Below the pieces are notes generated by a model that worked only from the letters and a program-made list of their open reading frames with translations, was not told the origin of the DNA and did not search any database. A DNA stretch of 64,000 nt from assembly GCA_023053545.1 (NCBI GenBank), contig JAKZAN010000001.1, positions 11,300,024-11,364,023 on the forward strand. The letters are read 5' to 3'. Every line of letters starts with the position of its first letter. Position 1 is the stretch's first letter. Below are positions 52,479 to 62,702 of this stretch, one piece after another. Source of the DNA: Lepidurus packardi. Taxonomy: Eukaryota; Arthropoda; Branchiopoda; Notostraca; Triopsidae. The position numbers and the translations under genes are program-made.

Positions 52479-53028
52479 GGGATGTTTATCGGTTGAATGT
52501 TATATGAAGGCGTTAAACCCACAACAGCGAGGTGGTGGAGGTGAAACTTTTTATCGAGGCAACCACCGTCAACGTGGTTATGGATTTTTCTCGCGCTACA
52601 TAATACCAATTTTCCGTGGATTAGTAGCACCCTCGCTCAGACATCTAGTTAGAAACGTGGCTCGTGATGTCTCATCGGGTAAGAAATTGACAGACACCAT
52701 GAAAACTCGAGGTATGGAAAGTTTACAACAAATGGGTCAAGAAATTTTGCAACGCAACACCAACGATGCAAAAGCTCAAGTTGGACAAGGGTTCATTCAA
52801 TTCTTAAACAAAACTCCTCTTCAACGACAGCTCAGTATGTCTAGCACCACAGTTGTGAAAACATCTCGTCGTCGTCGTCGTCGTCCTCGTCGAAAATTAG
52901 CGGGTGCTGTGGCACCTTATCAAACAGGTAGCGGACGTAAACGTAAATCTTCAGCAGTCAAACGTAAAAAACCTTGTGTCAAGAAGCGCTCAATTAAACG
53001 AAAAACAGCCACCGATATATTCGGTTAG
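52465..53028 (+). CDS. Polinton basic virion protein (pVI/pX-like)
   Basis: 187 residues from the ATG at 52465, which I prefer over an upstream ATG at 52363 because it gives a normal 14-bp overlap. Near the N-terminus is GGGGETFYRG...QRGYGFFSRY, then an amphipathic region (FRGLVAPSLRHLVRNVARDV). The C-terminal 60 residues are very rich in Arg and Lys (an RRRRRRP run from repeated CGT codons near 52867-52890). By position and composition it resembles adenovirus-type internal proteins that bind DNA and the capsid. The GGGG and GSGRK sites could be protease targets. Confidence 0.65.
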   Translation: MAPFKGCLSVECYMKALNPQQRGGGGETFYRGNHRQRGYGFFSRYIIPIFRGLVAPSLRHLVRNVARDVSSGKKLTDTMKTRGMESLQQMGQEILQRNTNDAKAQVGQGFIQFLNKTPLQRQLSMSSTTVVKTSRRRRRRPRRKLAGAVAPYQTGSGRKRKSSAVKRKKPCVKKRSIKRKTATDIFG

Positions 53029-54321
53029 ATGGATACCACCCGCGAGGGTAGCACACCTTTCATTTCAGACAAACTAGACTTGTTGAGTATTCCTCATACT
53101 GAAGCTGGTATTAGTCAATCTAAAGATTTTATTGTTCAAACTCGCGCGTCATCCAAAGACAATGTAGCTCCTATAGAATTTAATTTTTCCACCCACTCCA
53201 ACCAATTTTTGGATCTGGAACGTCCCCAGCTTTACGCGCAAGTTAAAATTGTACGCAGCGACGGGGTTAATATTACAGATTCAGATTCTGTTTTTCCAGT
53301 CAACAATCTGCTTCATTCGCTCTTTAGTCAAGTTGATCTGTATCTCAACGATACGCTTGTCACTTCTTCAGGGCAAAATTACGGTTACAAAAGTTTTTTA
53401 AATTGTTTGCTACGCCATGGTGAAGAATATCATCGAAGTTTTGGTACTGCTGCTCTCTACATCAAAGATGAAAATGCTGACGTTATAGAAACCAGTAGTT
53501 CGTCTCTTTTGCGTAAAACTTTCACAGAAAAATCTAAATTAGTGGAACTTATGGGCGTCTTGAATGTGGATTTATTCCAATGTCCCAAACTGTTGCTGCC
53601 CGATGTAAGCTGCGTCTTACGGTTACATCGACAAGCTGATAGTTTCTTGATTAGCCACAATGCGTTACCTGCAACACAGACTTATTCCTACAAAGTTGTT
53701 ATCGAAAAAGCTCAAATGGTGTTGCGAGTTCATACTCTCAATTCTGAATATCGCTTAGGATTGGAGAAAATGTTGTTGGGGGGTAATGTAGCCAAATATC
53801 CTTTTCTTAAAACTGACGTTCGCTCTTTTACCATACCTGCTGGCACCATGCAAAAAACTGTGGAAGATTCCTACCTGCGTCGCGTTCCTCGACGGATAGT
53901 TATCGGTTTCTTGCCTACTAAAGCTTTCATGGGTGATTGGCTCAGCAATCCTTACCTGTTTCAACATCATAATGTATCTACCATAAGCGTGTCCCTCAAC
54001 AATGAAGAAGTTCCTTTTCCAAGTATTCCTGTTGGTTCTGATGAATACCTGTTGGGTTATTACTCGCTTTTAGATTGTTACAATCTAGTGAACTCAGAGG
54101 TTGGACTATCATTTGAACGTGAACTTTACCAACAGTACTATCGTCTTTACGGTTTTCAAATTATTCCCGTCACCGAAGGTTTTGGAATGTTGAAAGAGGG
54201 GAATTTGAAAATAGATGTTCGCTTTTCTAAAGCAGTAGTCGATTCTTTAACTATGATTGTTTTTAGCGAAACAGATTCTTTGTTGCAAATTGATAGTGCT
54301 CGTCAAATTCTCGTTGAATGA
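53029..54321 (+). CDS. Polinton major capsid protein (double jelly roll)
   Basis: 430 residues, intact; its ATG follows directly on the previous stop. The pattern IEFNFSTHSNQFLDLERPQLYAQ, then NNLLHSLFSQVDLYLNDTLV and YGYKSFLNCLL, is the hallmark N-terminal jelly roll of Polinton capsid proteins. The second half has RIVIGFLPTKAFMGDWLSNPY and LLGYYSLLDCYN. Presence with ATPase, protease and penton means the element could encode particles. The protein length is in the usual range. Confidence 0.9.
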   Translation: MDTTREGSTPFISDKLDLLSIPHTEAGISQSKDFIVQTRASSKDNVAPIEFNFSTHSNQFLDLERPQLYAQVKIVRSDGVNITDSDSVFPVNNLLHSLFSQVDLYLNDTLVTSSGQNYGYKSFLNCLLRHGEEYHRSFGTAALYIKDENADVIETSSSSLLRKTFTEKSKLVELMGVLNVDLFQCPKLLLPDVSCVLRLHRQADSFLISHNALPATQTYSYKVVIEKAQMVLRVHTLNSEYRLGLEKMLLGGNVAKYPFLKTDVRSFTIPAGTMQKTVEDSYLRRVPRRIVIGFLPTKAFMGDWLSNPYLFQHHNVSTISVSLNNEEVPFPSIPVGSDEYLLGYYSLLDCYNLVNSEVGLSFERELYQQYYRLYGFQIIPVTEGFGMLKEGNLKIDVRFSKAVVDSLTMIVFSETDSLLQIDSARQILVE

Positions 54322-54431
54322 GTTGATTAGTTATGTTTTCATGGTTCAAATGTTTGTTGACAGTGAACCTTTGAATCATCAATACACACACCAAACCTTT
54401 GAAGTGGATAAAAGTCTTGATTTATTTAGCT

Positions 54432-54992
54432 ATGAATACTAGCCAGCTTTATCATATCTTGCGTCATGACCCTGTTATTCAAAAACGTGGTTTTGAAACT
54501 TGGGTTATTCCTCGCGACCATCTTACTCGTCTCAAGTCCAACTCTGGGAAACCTTTACTTGTTATTTGCAACACTCACCCTCATCAACATGAAGGTGTTC
54601 ATTGGCTTTTAATTTATGTTCCGGCTAGTGTCACCCCGCTGCAACCAGTTGAATTTTTCGATAGTTTAGGTCAAAGCATCCATAGCTACCATCCGGACTT
54701 TGCCACATGGTGTGGTTCGCACCTCTGGCAAAACCATCCTTTAACCCTTCAACATCCTACATCGCGCGATTGTGGACAATGGTGTCTTTATGTGGCTTTA
54801 CAGCGAGCTCGAAATCATTCTTTGAAAAATATTCTAATTCCTTTTCGTTGCAATAGCGGTAAAACTCGACTTTTACAACAAGATCGCTGGGTTGAAAAGC
54901 AAATTCAACAAAGATATGGATTACAATTGAAACCCCTACGAATTGTGTGTACTGACCAAACCTGTCGAGCTTTGTATGATGATGATGAATAA
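54432..54992 (+). CDS. Polinton cysteine protease (adenain/Ulp1-type)
   Basis: 186 residues from the ATG at 54432 (an upstream ATG at 54399 adds a short hydrophobic leader and looks unlikely). Matures virion proteins. Catalytic His in EGVHWLLIY, the acidic residue in EFFDSLG, and Cys in SRDCGQWCLYV, in the order His-Asp-Cys of the adenovirus protease family. The C-terminus is basic then acidic. Follows the capsid gene by 110 bp. Confidence 0.88.
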   Translation: MNTSQLYHILRHDPVIQKRGFETWVIPRDHLTRLKSNSGKPLLVICNTHPHQHEGVHWLLIYVPASVTPLQPVEFFDSLGQSIHSYHPDFATWCGSHLWQNHPLTLQHPTSRDCGQWCLYVALQRARNHSLKNILIPFRCNSGKTRLLQQDRWVEKQIQQRYGLQLKPLRIVCTDQTCRALYDDDE

Positions 54993-55090
54993 TACAAACA
55001 AATTTCAATACAAATAGTGTATTTCTGACAATGTCAAACAATACAGATGGTGTATCTCTATGTTATTAGAGACATTTGCATACCCCGTTA

Positions 55091-55417
55091 TTAAAAACGT
55101 GGACGAAGAGTGCGACCATTGACAACAGCTTTTACTTTGGTTGACTTATGCTCTTCTATTTCAACATCAGAGTCTTCAACCATGGTGGGTTTATGCTTCT
55201 TGTCTTCAAACGTGGGTGTCGCCTCTTCTACTTCAGCGTCAGAATCTTCCATCATTTTGACGATCTTGCGCTTCTTGAATTCTTTTACTTTCGTATTGGA
55301 AGCGTTCATTTTGACAATGGTACGTTTCTTGTCTTCTTTAATTGGCGGGCACACCTCTTCTATTTCAATATCAGAGTCTTCAGAGCTTTCCGGTTTATTC
55401 CAGAACCTTCTCAACAA
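55091..55417 (-). CDS. Polinton cargo ORF with acidic repeats, 108 aa
   Basis: Intact minus-strand frame with three copies of an EDSD-x-E-x-EE motif (near residues 13, 57 and 81) separated by Lys-rich stretches. Such acidic blocks beside hydrophobic residues could be kinase or SUMO-binding sites; this is a guess. Its start is 3 bp from the start of the plus-strand gene at 55421. Confidence 0.45.
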   Translation of the reverse strand: MLRRFWNKPESSEDSDIEIEEVCPPIKEDKKRTIVKMNASNTKVKEFKKRKIVKMMEDSDAEVEEATPTFEDKKHKPTMVEDSDVEIEEHKSTKVKAVVNGRTLRPRF

Positions 55418-55420
55418 AGA

Positions 55421-55642
55421 ATGCTTGTGAACCTATTCGTTGGTGGTGAGACCGCTTCTATTCAATCTATTAACGGATGTCTGCTTGATGATGGACTGAC
55501 CTGGTCGATGGATGTTGCCGATCATTTCCTGTGGAATGACTATATGCAATCCACGTGGACTTCTACAGAAATTGTAGAACCAATGTTTGTGTACACCTGC
55601 ACATTTAACAACGATAATTCTGTAAATGTTTGTATGTATTGA
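55421..55642 (+). CDS. Polinton cargo ORF, 73 aa
   Basis: Plus-strand frame starting MLVNLFVGGE, with Trp-rich and Asp-rich middle (LTWSMDVADHFLWNDYM) and a Cys-containing end. Not recognised. The tight divergent placement with 55091-55417 and codon use similar to neighbours favour a real gene. The open frame extends upstream to 55148, but that part is antisense to the other gene. Confidence 0.4.
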   Translation: MLVNLFVGGETASIQSINGCLLDDGLTWSMDVADHFLWNDYMQSTWTSTEIVEPMFVYTCTFNNDNSVNVCMY

Positions 55643-55878
55643 AATGTATTCAACATGTTAAAATTCATTTTGGGTAAATTTGGTATTTACAGTGCTGCTG
55701 TGAAGGTTATCAAAAACGTAGTAACACGTGATAACAATAAATATTACTACATAACAAATAAATGAAGTTCTTGTGGACGCTCGCATAAGCTTTACTCCAA
55801 CATCATGGCAAACTGTAATTATTATCACAAAGTTTATGTTCAAATAAATAATCTAAACTCGTTTTAGATACAAAGAGT

Positions 55879-56313
55879 TTGAGGGTGCGAACTCGTGCAG
55901 AATTGTATATCGACCCAACATTCGATCACGACTACATCCCCTCGCCATCGATAAATTGTATTGTTCCAAAGTTTTTCTCTATAGAACAATTCGCTATGGA
56001 TACCAAAAGTGAAGCACTCAGTGTTATATTAAAATGTGGACAAGAACACTCCAACATTATGTTAAAAATAGTGCTAAGTGTTGTGATGGAACAGTTAAAC
56101 AATGGGGAAAAAACTGTGAAGCAAATATTGGTGAGAAAAATGTTTTTAAACGATGTGATAAAAAAATTGAAAGACTCTCCCAACGAGTATGCTTTTGACA
56201 AACATTATAACAATGCGTCAGGTCAATTGAAAAGCAAAGTGACACGTTTGACAGTGCGCGCCAATGAAAAACTATATGGTATTCTCGAATACTCAATAAC
56301 AGCCACAGCTTGA
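55879..56313 (+). CDS. Polinton cargo ORF, unknown, right arm
   Basis: An open frame of up to 144 codons with no ATG at its start; the first ATG is at 55996 (about 106 residues). It may be an exon, because TTTTAG precedes it near 55865. The product looks mostly helical (EALSVILKCGQEHSNIMLKIVLSVV is one long helix region) and Lys-rich. It ends 14 bp before the right terminal repeat. No family recognised. Confidence 0.4.
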   Translation: MRVRTRAELYIDPTFDHDYIPSPSINCIVPKFFSIEQFAMDTKSEALSVILKCGQEHSNIMLKIVLSVVMEQLNNGEKTVKQILVRKMFLNDVIKKLKDSPNEYAFDKHYNNASGQLKSKVTRLTVRANEKLYGILEYSITATA

Positions 56314-56326
56314 TGGGGTGTCAAAC

Positions 56327-57165
56327 ACATGAGTGTGAGCTGACAAGCATCCTAGCCAGAGGGGTTGTGCAAACGCAAGAGTTGGTGAGTTGGTGTTATC
56401 AGTGTGTGTGCAACAGTTGATAGCCTGATGAGCATGATGGCACACTCTCCAAAAAAAATCTTACAGTGTAGTGAAACCACCAACCATTATTTTGAATGAA
56501 TTTGTAATTGTATTTGTTGAAAGAAAATACATTTCGAAGGTTAAACTTACAAAAAGTGTCTTTAACTTAAATGTCTATCTCCGAAAAAGTGTCATTAACT
56601 TTAATGTCTATTTTTGAAAAAGTGTCTTTACTTAAATGTGTGTGTATTTTGTGAAAAAAGTGTCTTTAACTTAAATGATGAATCTCGAAAAGTGTCTTTA
56701 ACTTTAATGTCTATTCTCGAAAAAGTGTCCTTAACTTTAATGTTGATTCTGAAAAAGTGTCTTTAACTTTAATGTCTATTCTCGAAAAAGTGTCCTTAAC
56801 TTTAATGTCGAATCTGAAAAAGTGTCTTTAACTTTAATGGTAATCCTGAAAAAGTGTCTTTAACTTTAATGTCGAGTCCGAAAAAGTGTCTTTAACTTTA
56901 ATGGTAATTAAGTTTGTTTGCGGAGGACACTGTTGTCGACACGAGAGCTGCTCAATTGTGAGGACAGCGCCAACGTGAAAGTGGCGGAAACGCTAGAAAC
57001 TAGGTGTTGTCAAACCATACTGCGCAGGCGTCAGGGCGGGGACTATGGGAGAAATGAAGGCATCCTATTGGTGCAGCCATAAAAGGGGCGGGGTTTGGGA
57101 GAAATGGAGGCTTCCTATTGGTGCGGCAGTAATGGAGGTGGCAGTAATGGTGGTACCTATACTAC
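56327..57165. repeat. Polinton terminal inverted repeat, right
   Basis: Mirror of 40575-41410, including the 11-unit array at 56543-56907. The outer end is GGTACCTATACTAC, next to LINE-I sequence that starts at 57166. Confidence 0.92.
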
Positions 57166-58205
57166 TTATATGTATTGGTTTCGTATGTTGTGACTCATTT
57201 TTCTTGAATCTGAACTAACTGCGGTAAATGGTCGCCAAGTAAAGGTGCCCCGTTTCTGGCCATTGTTTTTGTTACTAAATCTGGTGTCGCGAAAGTTAGA
57301 TCTAGTGTGGAGTTTCTCCCGTTTCCTCCAATATATTTCTCACTTCCTTTTTCTGTTACTAATTTGAGCTCCTCCCATTCCTCTGGAAAACCAAAAAGGA
57401 TTCTTCCTCTCCTATCCGATATTCGGCTACCCCACATGCTGTGGAGAGAATTGAAATCTCCCATTAACAAAAAACTGTTTCCTTTCCCCATTTGTCCCAT
57501 ATAATGTTGATATTCTGCTATTGTGATTCAGTGTTTTTTTTTTATCTTTTTCCTGTAGGTATAGCCCAGCTAAATAAAGCTTCTTTCCTTTTCCCAATAC
57601 TTTTATTCTTATAAATTTGAAGGCCCCGTTATTGTATCTTTTGATATTTATTTTCTCCCACTGAATACCTTCTTTAACCCAGAATAGGACTCCTCCCCCT
57701 CTGTCTACTCTATATTCCTCGTAACCTCTTACATTAATTTTCACCTCTTCTTTTAGCCATGTTTCACAAATAAAAATAATATCTATTATCTTTTTAATCA
57801 CTTAAATAGGCTCTGTTAAAGAATCTACGTTGGCCCTTATGCTCCTGGCATTCCAAAATAAAATGTGTATGCCCTCGCAATCCATGTTAATATTTGTTGT
57901 ATAAAGTTTCCATTCCTAATATTTTTTTTTACTTCGTTGCAGATTTCTTCCCATATCTCTTCCCATTTCCCTCCTGTCAAAACTGCTGAAATTATTTTTC
58001 TGAAAAATCCTCCTACCCAGTTCCCCAAATCAGCTGTATCTTTTTCATCTCCTGGCTTCTCTTCGTTTTTTTGCCTTTCCTCTCGATTTGTTTGTCTCTC
58101 TTTTTCCCTTTTCTTACCTTGTAATACTTCTCTGTAGCTTTGTTTCGCTACTACTAAAGTTTTCTTCGCTTTTTCCGTTAGTTCTTGAACTGTTCTGTCT
58201 GTGTT
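57166..58205 (-). pseudogene. LINE-I fragment: endonuclease and ORF1 tail
   Basis: The best-preserved endonuclease of this family. 57427-57801 reads IIFICETWLKEEVKINVRGYEE and VLFWVKEGIQW. 57195-57500 reads LLMGDFNSLHSMWGS, STLDLTFATPDLV and LGDHLPQLVQI. 57837-58205 reads the Lys/Glu-rich ORF1 tail. A frame change lies near 57480. No RT follows; the element starts at the same base as the copy at 1955. Confidence 0.85.
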
Positions 58206-60096
58206 CTGAATTTTCGTCACGCAGCATATACCCGTAAATCTTTTTCATTACAAAAGACTCGCAAAGGATGAAGGAATGGCTTAGACCTAACAATATCTGA
58301 GATTTATCATCTGATTGTCCTAATCTTTCACATAAGTATAAAATAATCTTAAAAAATAAAAAACATTGGTATAAAATAATCTTAAAAAACGTTTACAAAT
58401 GGTACCCAAGTACCCACTTTTTTAAAAAAGTTACAAAGTTTTCGTATGGAGGTTTCTATACGACTTGTGTAAATCCTGTCTTTCCCCTTGAAGCCGAAGG
58501 CAATACCTAGTTCTACCGTGTAAAAGTCCAAAAGCAACACGATCGATAACACGAAGGCAAGGGAATACAAACATTCTCTCGTCTCGTTCTGTTCAGTTTC
58601 AAACGTTGTAGCCACGTCGATAGTTGGGTGTGAAGAAACTCCTGTGGATTCCAAGGTATAGTTAATTCCAAACCTTTCTTAGATATATACTTACCTATGT
58701 CTTATTATATGAAGCTTAACATCTTATTACGTGAACTAGAACGGAAGATTTGTCTAAAATCAACAATGGCAAGGCAACCCAAGAACTCTGAGCAGATGAA
58801 TCCCAGAATCACAAGAGGACGCATTCCGTGATAAGATGTACTCCGCTCATCCACCTTAAATTCGTTGTTGTTGGAAGTTTTGGAGATTTGGAAGGTTCTG
58901 TGTCTTCTGATGTGGAGCTGTCGATCCAGTTGGTCCCGGCCGAAGAGATCGAAGTTCGCCGTCCCGACCCATGCAACGCTGCTGCGAAAACGTCGTTTAC
59001 TTGCTTTATCGACTCACAAACCGGACATTTCTTTTCATAATACGCTTCTTGTAAGCCTTTCGTGTAATTCTCTAGTGTGTCGAAATCGTGTCGTGGACCT
59101 CGTTATGGACGAGGTGTGGACCTCGTCCAGGACTAGGAATCCCTACCGAAGACAATCTGAACGACGGTTTGGAATGCACTCAACAAGACCAACATGAAAA
59201 GTAAGCTCTCGATTTATTTCTAACCGTTTCATTAGTACTATTATTATTATTATTTAGAGTTTTAACGCAAATAATTATTAACTTGTATCTCCCAACAGAT
59301 ATTGGTAAACGACGTTTTCGCAGCAGCGTTGCATGGGTCGGGACGGGACGGAGAACTTTGATCTCTTCGACCGGGACCAACTGGCTCGACAGCTCCACAT
59401 CAGAAGACATTTAACCTTACAAACCTCCAACAATTCCAACAAAAACGAAGTTAAGGTACATGAGCCGTGGACATCTTATCATGGCATGCCTCCCCTTTGT
59501 TACTGCACTTTTCGAAGAAGGCAGTACTGACAACGATCCAGATTCTTTCGCTTCCTCCACGCAGATGATGTACCAACCTGGACCTTCCACTGATAACGCG
59601 AGAATCCCTTCTATGACCCAGAAACCTTCGGTGGTTATTGGAATGCGCCATATGCTCTCCAAATCTAGGAAGTCCAAAGCGTGTACTACCGTCCCAGATC
59701 AAGAACGAGACCTGGATCAAGCTGTAGAGATGGCATGTGGTCCCCTGTCACTGCCAGTTAGACAAAGTATCGCTATTGAACCGAAAAGGAGCACTCAGCA
59801 GCTAAAACTGTGCAGAAATGTGTTTTTCTAGAATTTTTTCCAATTTTAAAAAAAAAATTTAAAGCGTTATTCGATTTGTAAACCAAAGTCACGTGGTTCT
59901 TGCCTTTCTAATTCGCACCCGCTATTACTTGTGATACGTGAATCTCAATTTCAACTTCATGTATTGGACGTTTCGTGTATTGGAAGTTTCGTGTATTGGA
60001 CGGACTGTTCTAAGTATATTCACGATTTAACATATAGTTAGCTTGGTATTATTATGGTATTTTTTTTTACCTTTCTCTTGATCACCGTCACCCTAA
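58206..60096. repeat. Family R, third copy
   Basis: Diverged copy: left part 58206-58640, palindrome left arm 58685-59210, a short spacer, then a partial right arm 59305-59500. The palindrome spacer exons are missing here. 59460-59831 is an open plus-strand frame (123 codons) that includes the peptide of 1-229; I do not recognise it. The tail 59672-60096 matches 6843-7246. Confidence 0.7.
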
Positions 60097-60736
60097 TATG
60101 TGCATTGAAGCACTCGAGAAGAAAGAAAAGACCAGTCTCACTGTATTAGAATTTAGGTTGTACTCGTAACTGTGTCTGAGTTGAGACTGATTTGTCAGCA
60201 TTAAGTAATGTCCAAGAACAGTTCGGTTTTCTGGTATGAGGTCATCTACATGCCCTCTATTGGTACGTAACCTTGAGGTCAGCTTTGCCTAATGAAAGGT
60301 CAATTGTGTAAGGAAAAAGGGAGGGAGAGTCAGTCACAGTTGAGCCTGTGTCCAGTTAGCATTTTGTACCCACGCTTGTAGTCAAATAAACGAGATCTTA
60401 GCAGAATATTAAAGACTAGAAGTCATACCATTTTCTACTTAGTTTACAGAGAGAGGACAGAAGGTTTAAAGAGACTCGCCTAAAAGGGGGTGAGTATGTA
60501 TTACAGCTGGACAGTTATTTAGATAGATTATTCCCTCAGTTTGTGGGAAACAGACTGAGGCCCGTTCGCTAGTAGTAATATAACGAGAGGTGGGGTAACA
60601 TAAATGTCAATGGGAAGGAAACCAGGACATCGCTGGTCAGAGGAGTGCATAGTGGAAGAATCTTCGCGTATTACAGCAAGGGTTAGTACTTCTGTCCGGC
60701 GCCAAACGTCCGCCTACATGAGTTTGTAATAAATTG
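60097..60736. other. Unassigned; possible LTR-like sequence
   Basis: Absent from the other two composites. It begins TGTGCATTGAAGCAC and contains AATAAACGAG at 60387 and later GGTAACA at 60594-60600, so a solo LTR is possible. I found no target duplication or related copy. No open frame of interest. Confidence 0.3.
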
Positions 60737-61953
60737 TTAATTTACTTTTAAAAGATAATTTTTAGATAATTTTTGGAGAAGTTGCCAGACCTCTTGAGTG
60801 CTTGAATTGCTGGACCTTCGTGACTGGGAAGGGGCGTAGGTCTCTTCAGGAGAGATTAGATTGTTGTACCCGTTGTGGGTAGTGTGGGCCACCACTGGGG
60901 AAACGGCAGCTTGAGCTAAACTGTTCCTCCCACTCGAACTTTCCTGTTATGAGACAAAATAAATAAGTACAAATTAGGAAAAAATAGGACATTATTAATA
61001 AAAACTTAGGAAAACTTAGGAAAATTGACTAAAAATAGAAAAATTAGTGAAAAAAGAGAAGAATTTCAGAAAATAAACACGAAACTTACAGGAATTGACG
61101 TTTTGCGTTCTGGCTCGCTTTGGACCGGAGGAAGGTTTGTTGTTCTTGGTTGTTGTAGTACTGGTGATGTAATCTGAGGTGAAGTAACGGGCGTTGGTTT
61201 AGCTACTGATACTGATTGTGGCATTGGAATATATTCGTCCTCTTCTTCAGGATTAGGAAGGGTTAGTTCTAGGCCTGTTTTGAGAGCGTCTTTAATCTCT
61301 TCTGGTTGCACTGGCACGTCATCTAAGCGTTGGGTGTTGATGTAAAGCTCTTAAAACGCTATAACTATAGAAAACAATAAAAGTGAATTACATTAAAGTT
61401 ACACGAAAGAACGGCGTTATGCTTGCAGATAAAGACAGTTTACCCTCGAGAATCTGCACAGGGGTTGTCTGCCAGCCAGAGATTTTGCAAATGAGGCAAG
61501 TCTTTGAGGTAGCAAACATCTCTGAGGTCTTGAATGCAGTTTTTACGAATGTAGAGCTTCCTAAACTGAAGACAGCTCTGGAAAGGCTCCAGGGTGGATA
61601 CGTTGTTGACACTATATAAGAAGAGTATAATTAATTCAAAATGTATACTTAATTCCGTTGAATAATGCGTCAACTTCCTGTCCTTAACGTTAACTGATTT
61701 GATTAAAACGCATAGATTAAGGGAAGTACAAACCGGACCTGAGAGAAAGTACTTCCACATTTCTCATGTAACGAATTATGCCGACATCTGGTAGCTCACT
61801 TCCCCTACACACCAAAAAGATAATATAGCTACAGTGGATGCTAATTGGAATACATGGAAATCGAAAGTTTTACCAGCATTTGAGCTCCTTAATGGTTTTC
61901 AAATCAGACTGTCGAGTTCGCGCCACAATCATTTCTTCAGTTAATTTGGTCAT
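60737..61953 (-). pseudogene. CFAP410: CFAP410, third copy, most complete, frameshifted
   Basis: Minus-strand exons: 61874-61953 (ATG at 61953), 61739-61804, 61444-61611, 61090-61364 and a probable last exon 60737-60943. Introns are short to moderate with GT/AG ends; the last exon joins in phase 0 and ends in TAA at 60737-60739. LRR landmarks as in copy 1 (VNNVSTLEP, LADNPCA). Exon 4 is longer and open, with EEEDEYIPMPQSV. It carries one extra base near 61335 compared with copies 1 and 2, which shifts the frame between exon 3 and most of exon 4. The expected helical CFAP410 C-terminus is not recognisable in the last exon. It is either a pseudogene or a gene with a sequencing error. Confidence 0.75.
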
Positions 61954-62079
61954 TTTTCGTAGTTGGGGACTTGTTTACTAAGCAGTTCTATAGTAGGCTT
62001 AATCCACTTTGCGACTACTTCACGTAATAAAATAGAGCAAAGCAACAAACGAAAAAAATGAAAGGAAAAAACACTCACA

Positions 62080-62702
62080 GTTCCTATCCGCTGCAATATG
62101 TTGCTTATTACAGTTCGCACATGTTGGCTCCTTTCCCACTCTCTTGTTTTCGCAGATTGTCGTGGCGTGTTCTCCCCCACAGTGCCCACATCTATCCCTT
62201 GCCTTGCAGACAGAGCTGATATGCGCAAATCTTTGACACTTATAACATCTGATGGGTCTTGGTTCAGAGTGATGAACTTTATTTTTAGGTATCCTAAGTT
62301 CAAATAGAATGGCAATTTGCCGTTTTCAAAAATAAGGTGGAAACGACTAATTGCCTCTTTAACTTTTCTCCCGTTATCTAATGTTCGCTCTTTGTACAGG
62401 GGCTCTTACCAAGGCTCTTACCCCGACTAATCCTGCAAAATTCTCTTCCTCGATCTCCTTTTTAATCGCCCCGTATATGGTTACAATCCCGTGTTGCAGA
62501 AACTTAGGTTTGGTTATCCTGGTCTGAAGGAAACCATTTTAAACCCTCCATCTTTTTCTGCATTCTCCGTCTCTAAATCCTGATTTTCGTCCTCCATATC
62601 GGAGCTTTCCGAAATCTCCACTTCTTCGTCTTCTAAACCTGGTAAATTGTATCCCTGCTCGTCCCCCAGCTCTTCACTATGCCCTCCACCTCTCATCCCC
62701 AT
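62080..62702 (-). pseudogene. LINE-I ORF1 fragment with its start
   Basis: 62514-62702 reads an acidic N-terminus starting MGMRGGGHSEE. A deletion near 62525 joins it to the folded domain (TKPKFLQHGIVTIYGA) and then the zinc knuckles to 62080, ending after DRNCE like the other two CFAP410-linked fragments. Out of frame at the deletion. Confidence 0.7.

Larger units (their letters stand above)
40575..57165 (+). mobile_element. Polinton/Maverick, near complete
   Basis: A self-synthesising, virus-like DNA transposon, ~16.6 kb, bounded by ~0.84-kb inverted repeats that read inward from AGTATAGG. It has the diagnostic set: packaging ATPase, protein-primed PolB, integrase, adenain-type protease, penton-type protein and major capsid protein. 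All but PolB read open. I could not confirm a 6-bp target duplication; the outer bases are TTATCA on the left and TTATAT on the right. Confidence 0.93.
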
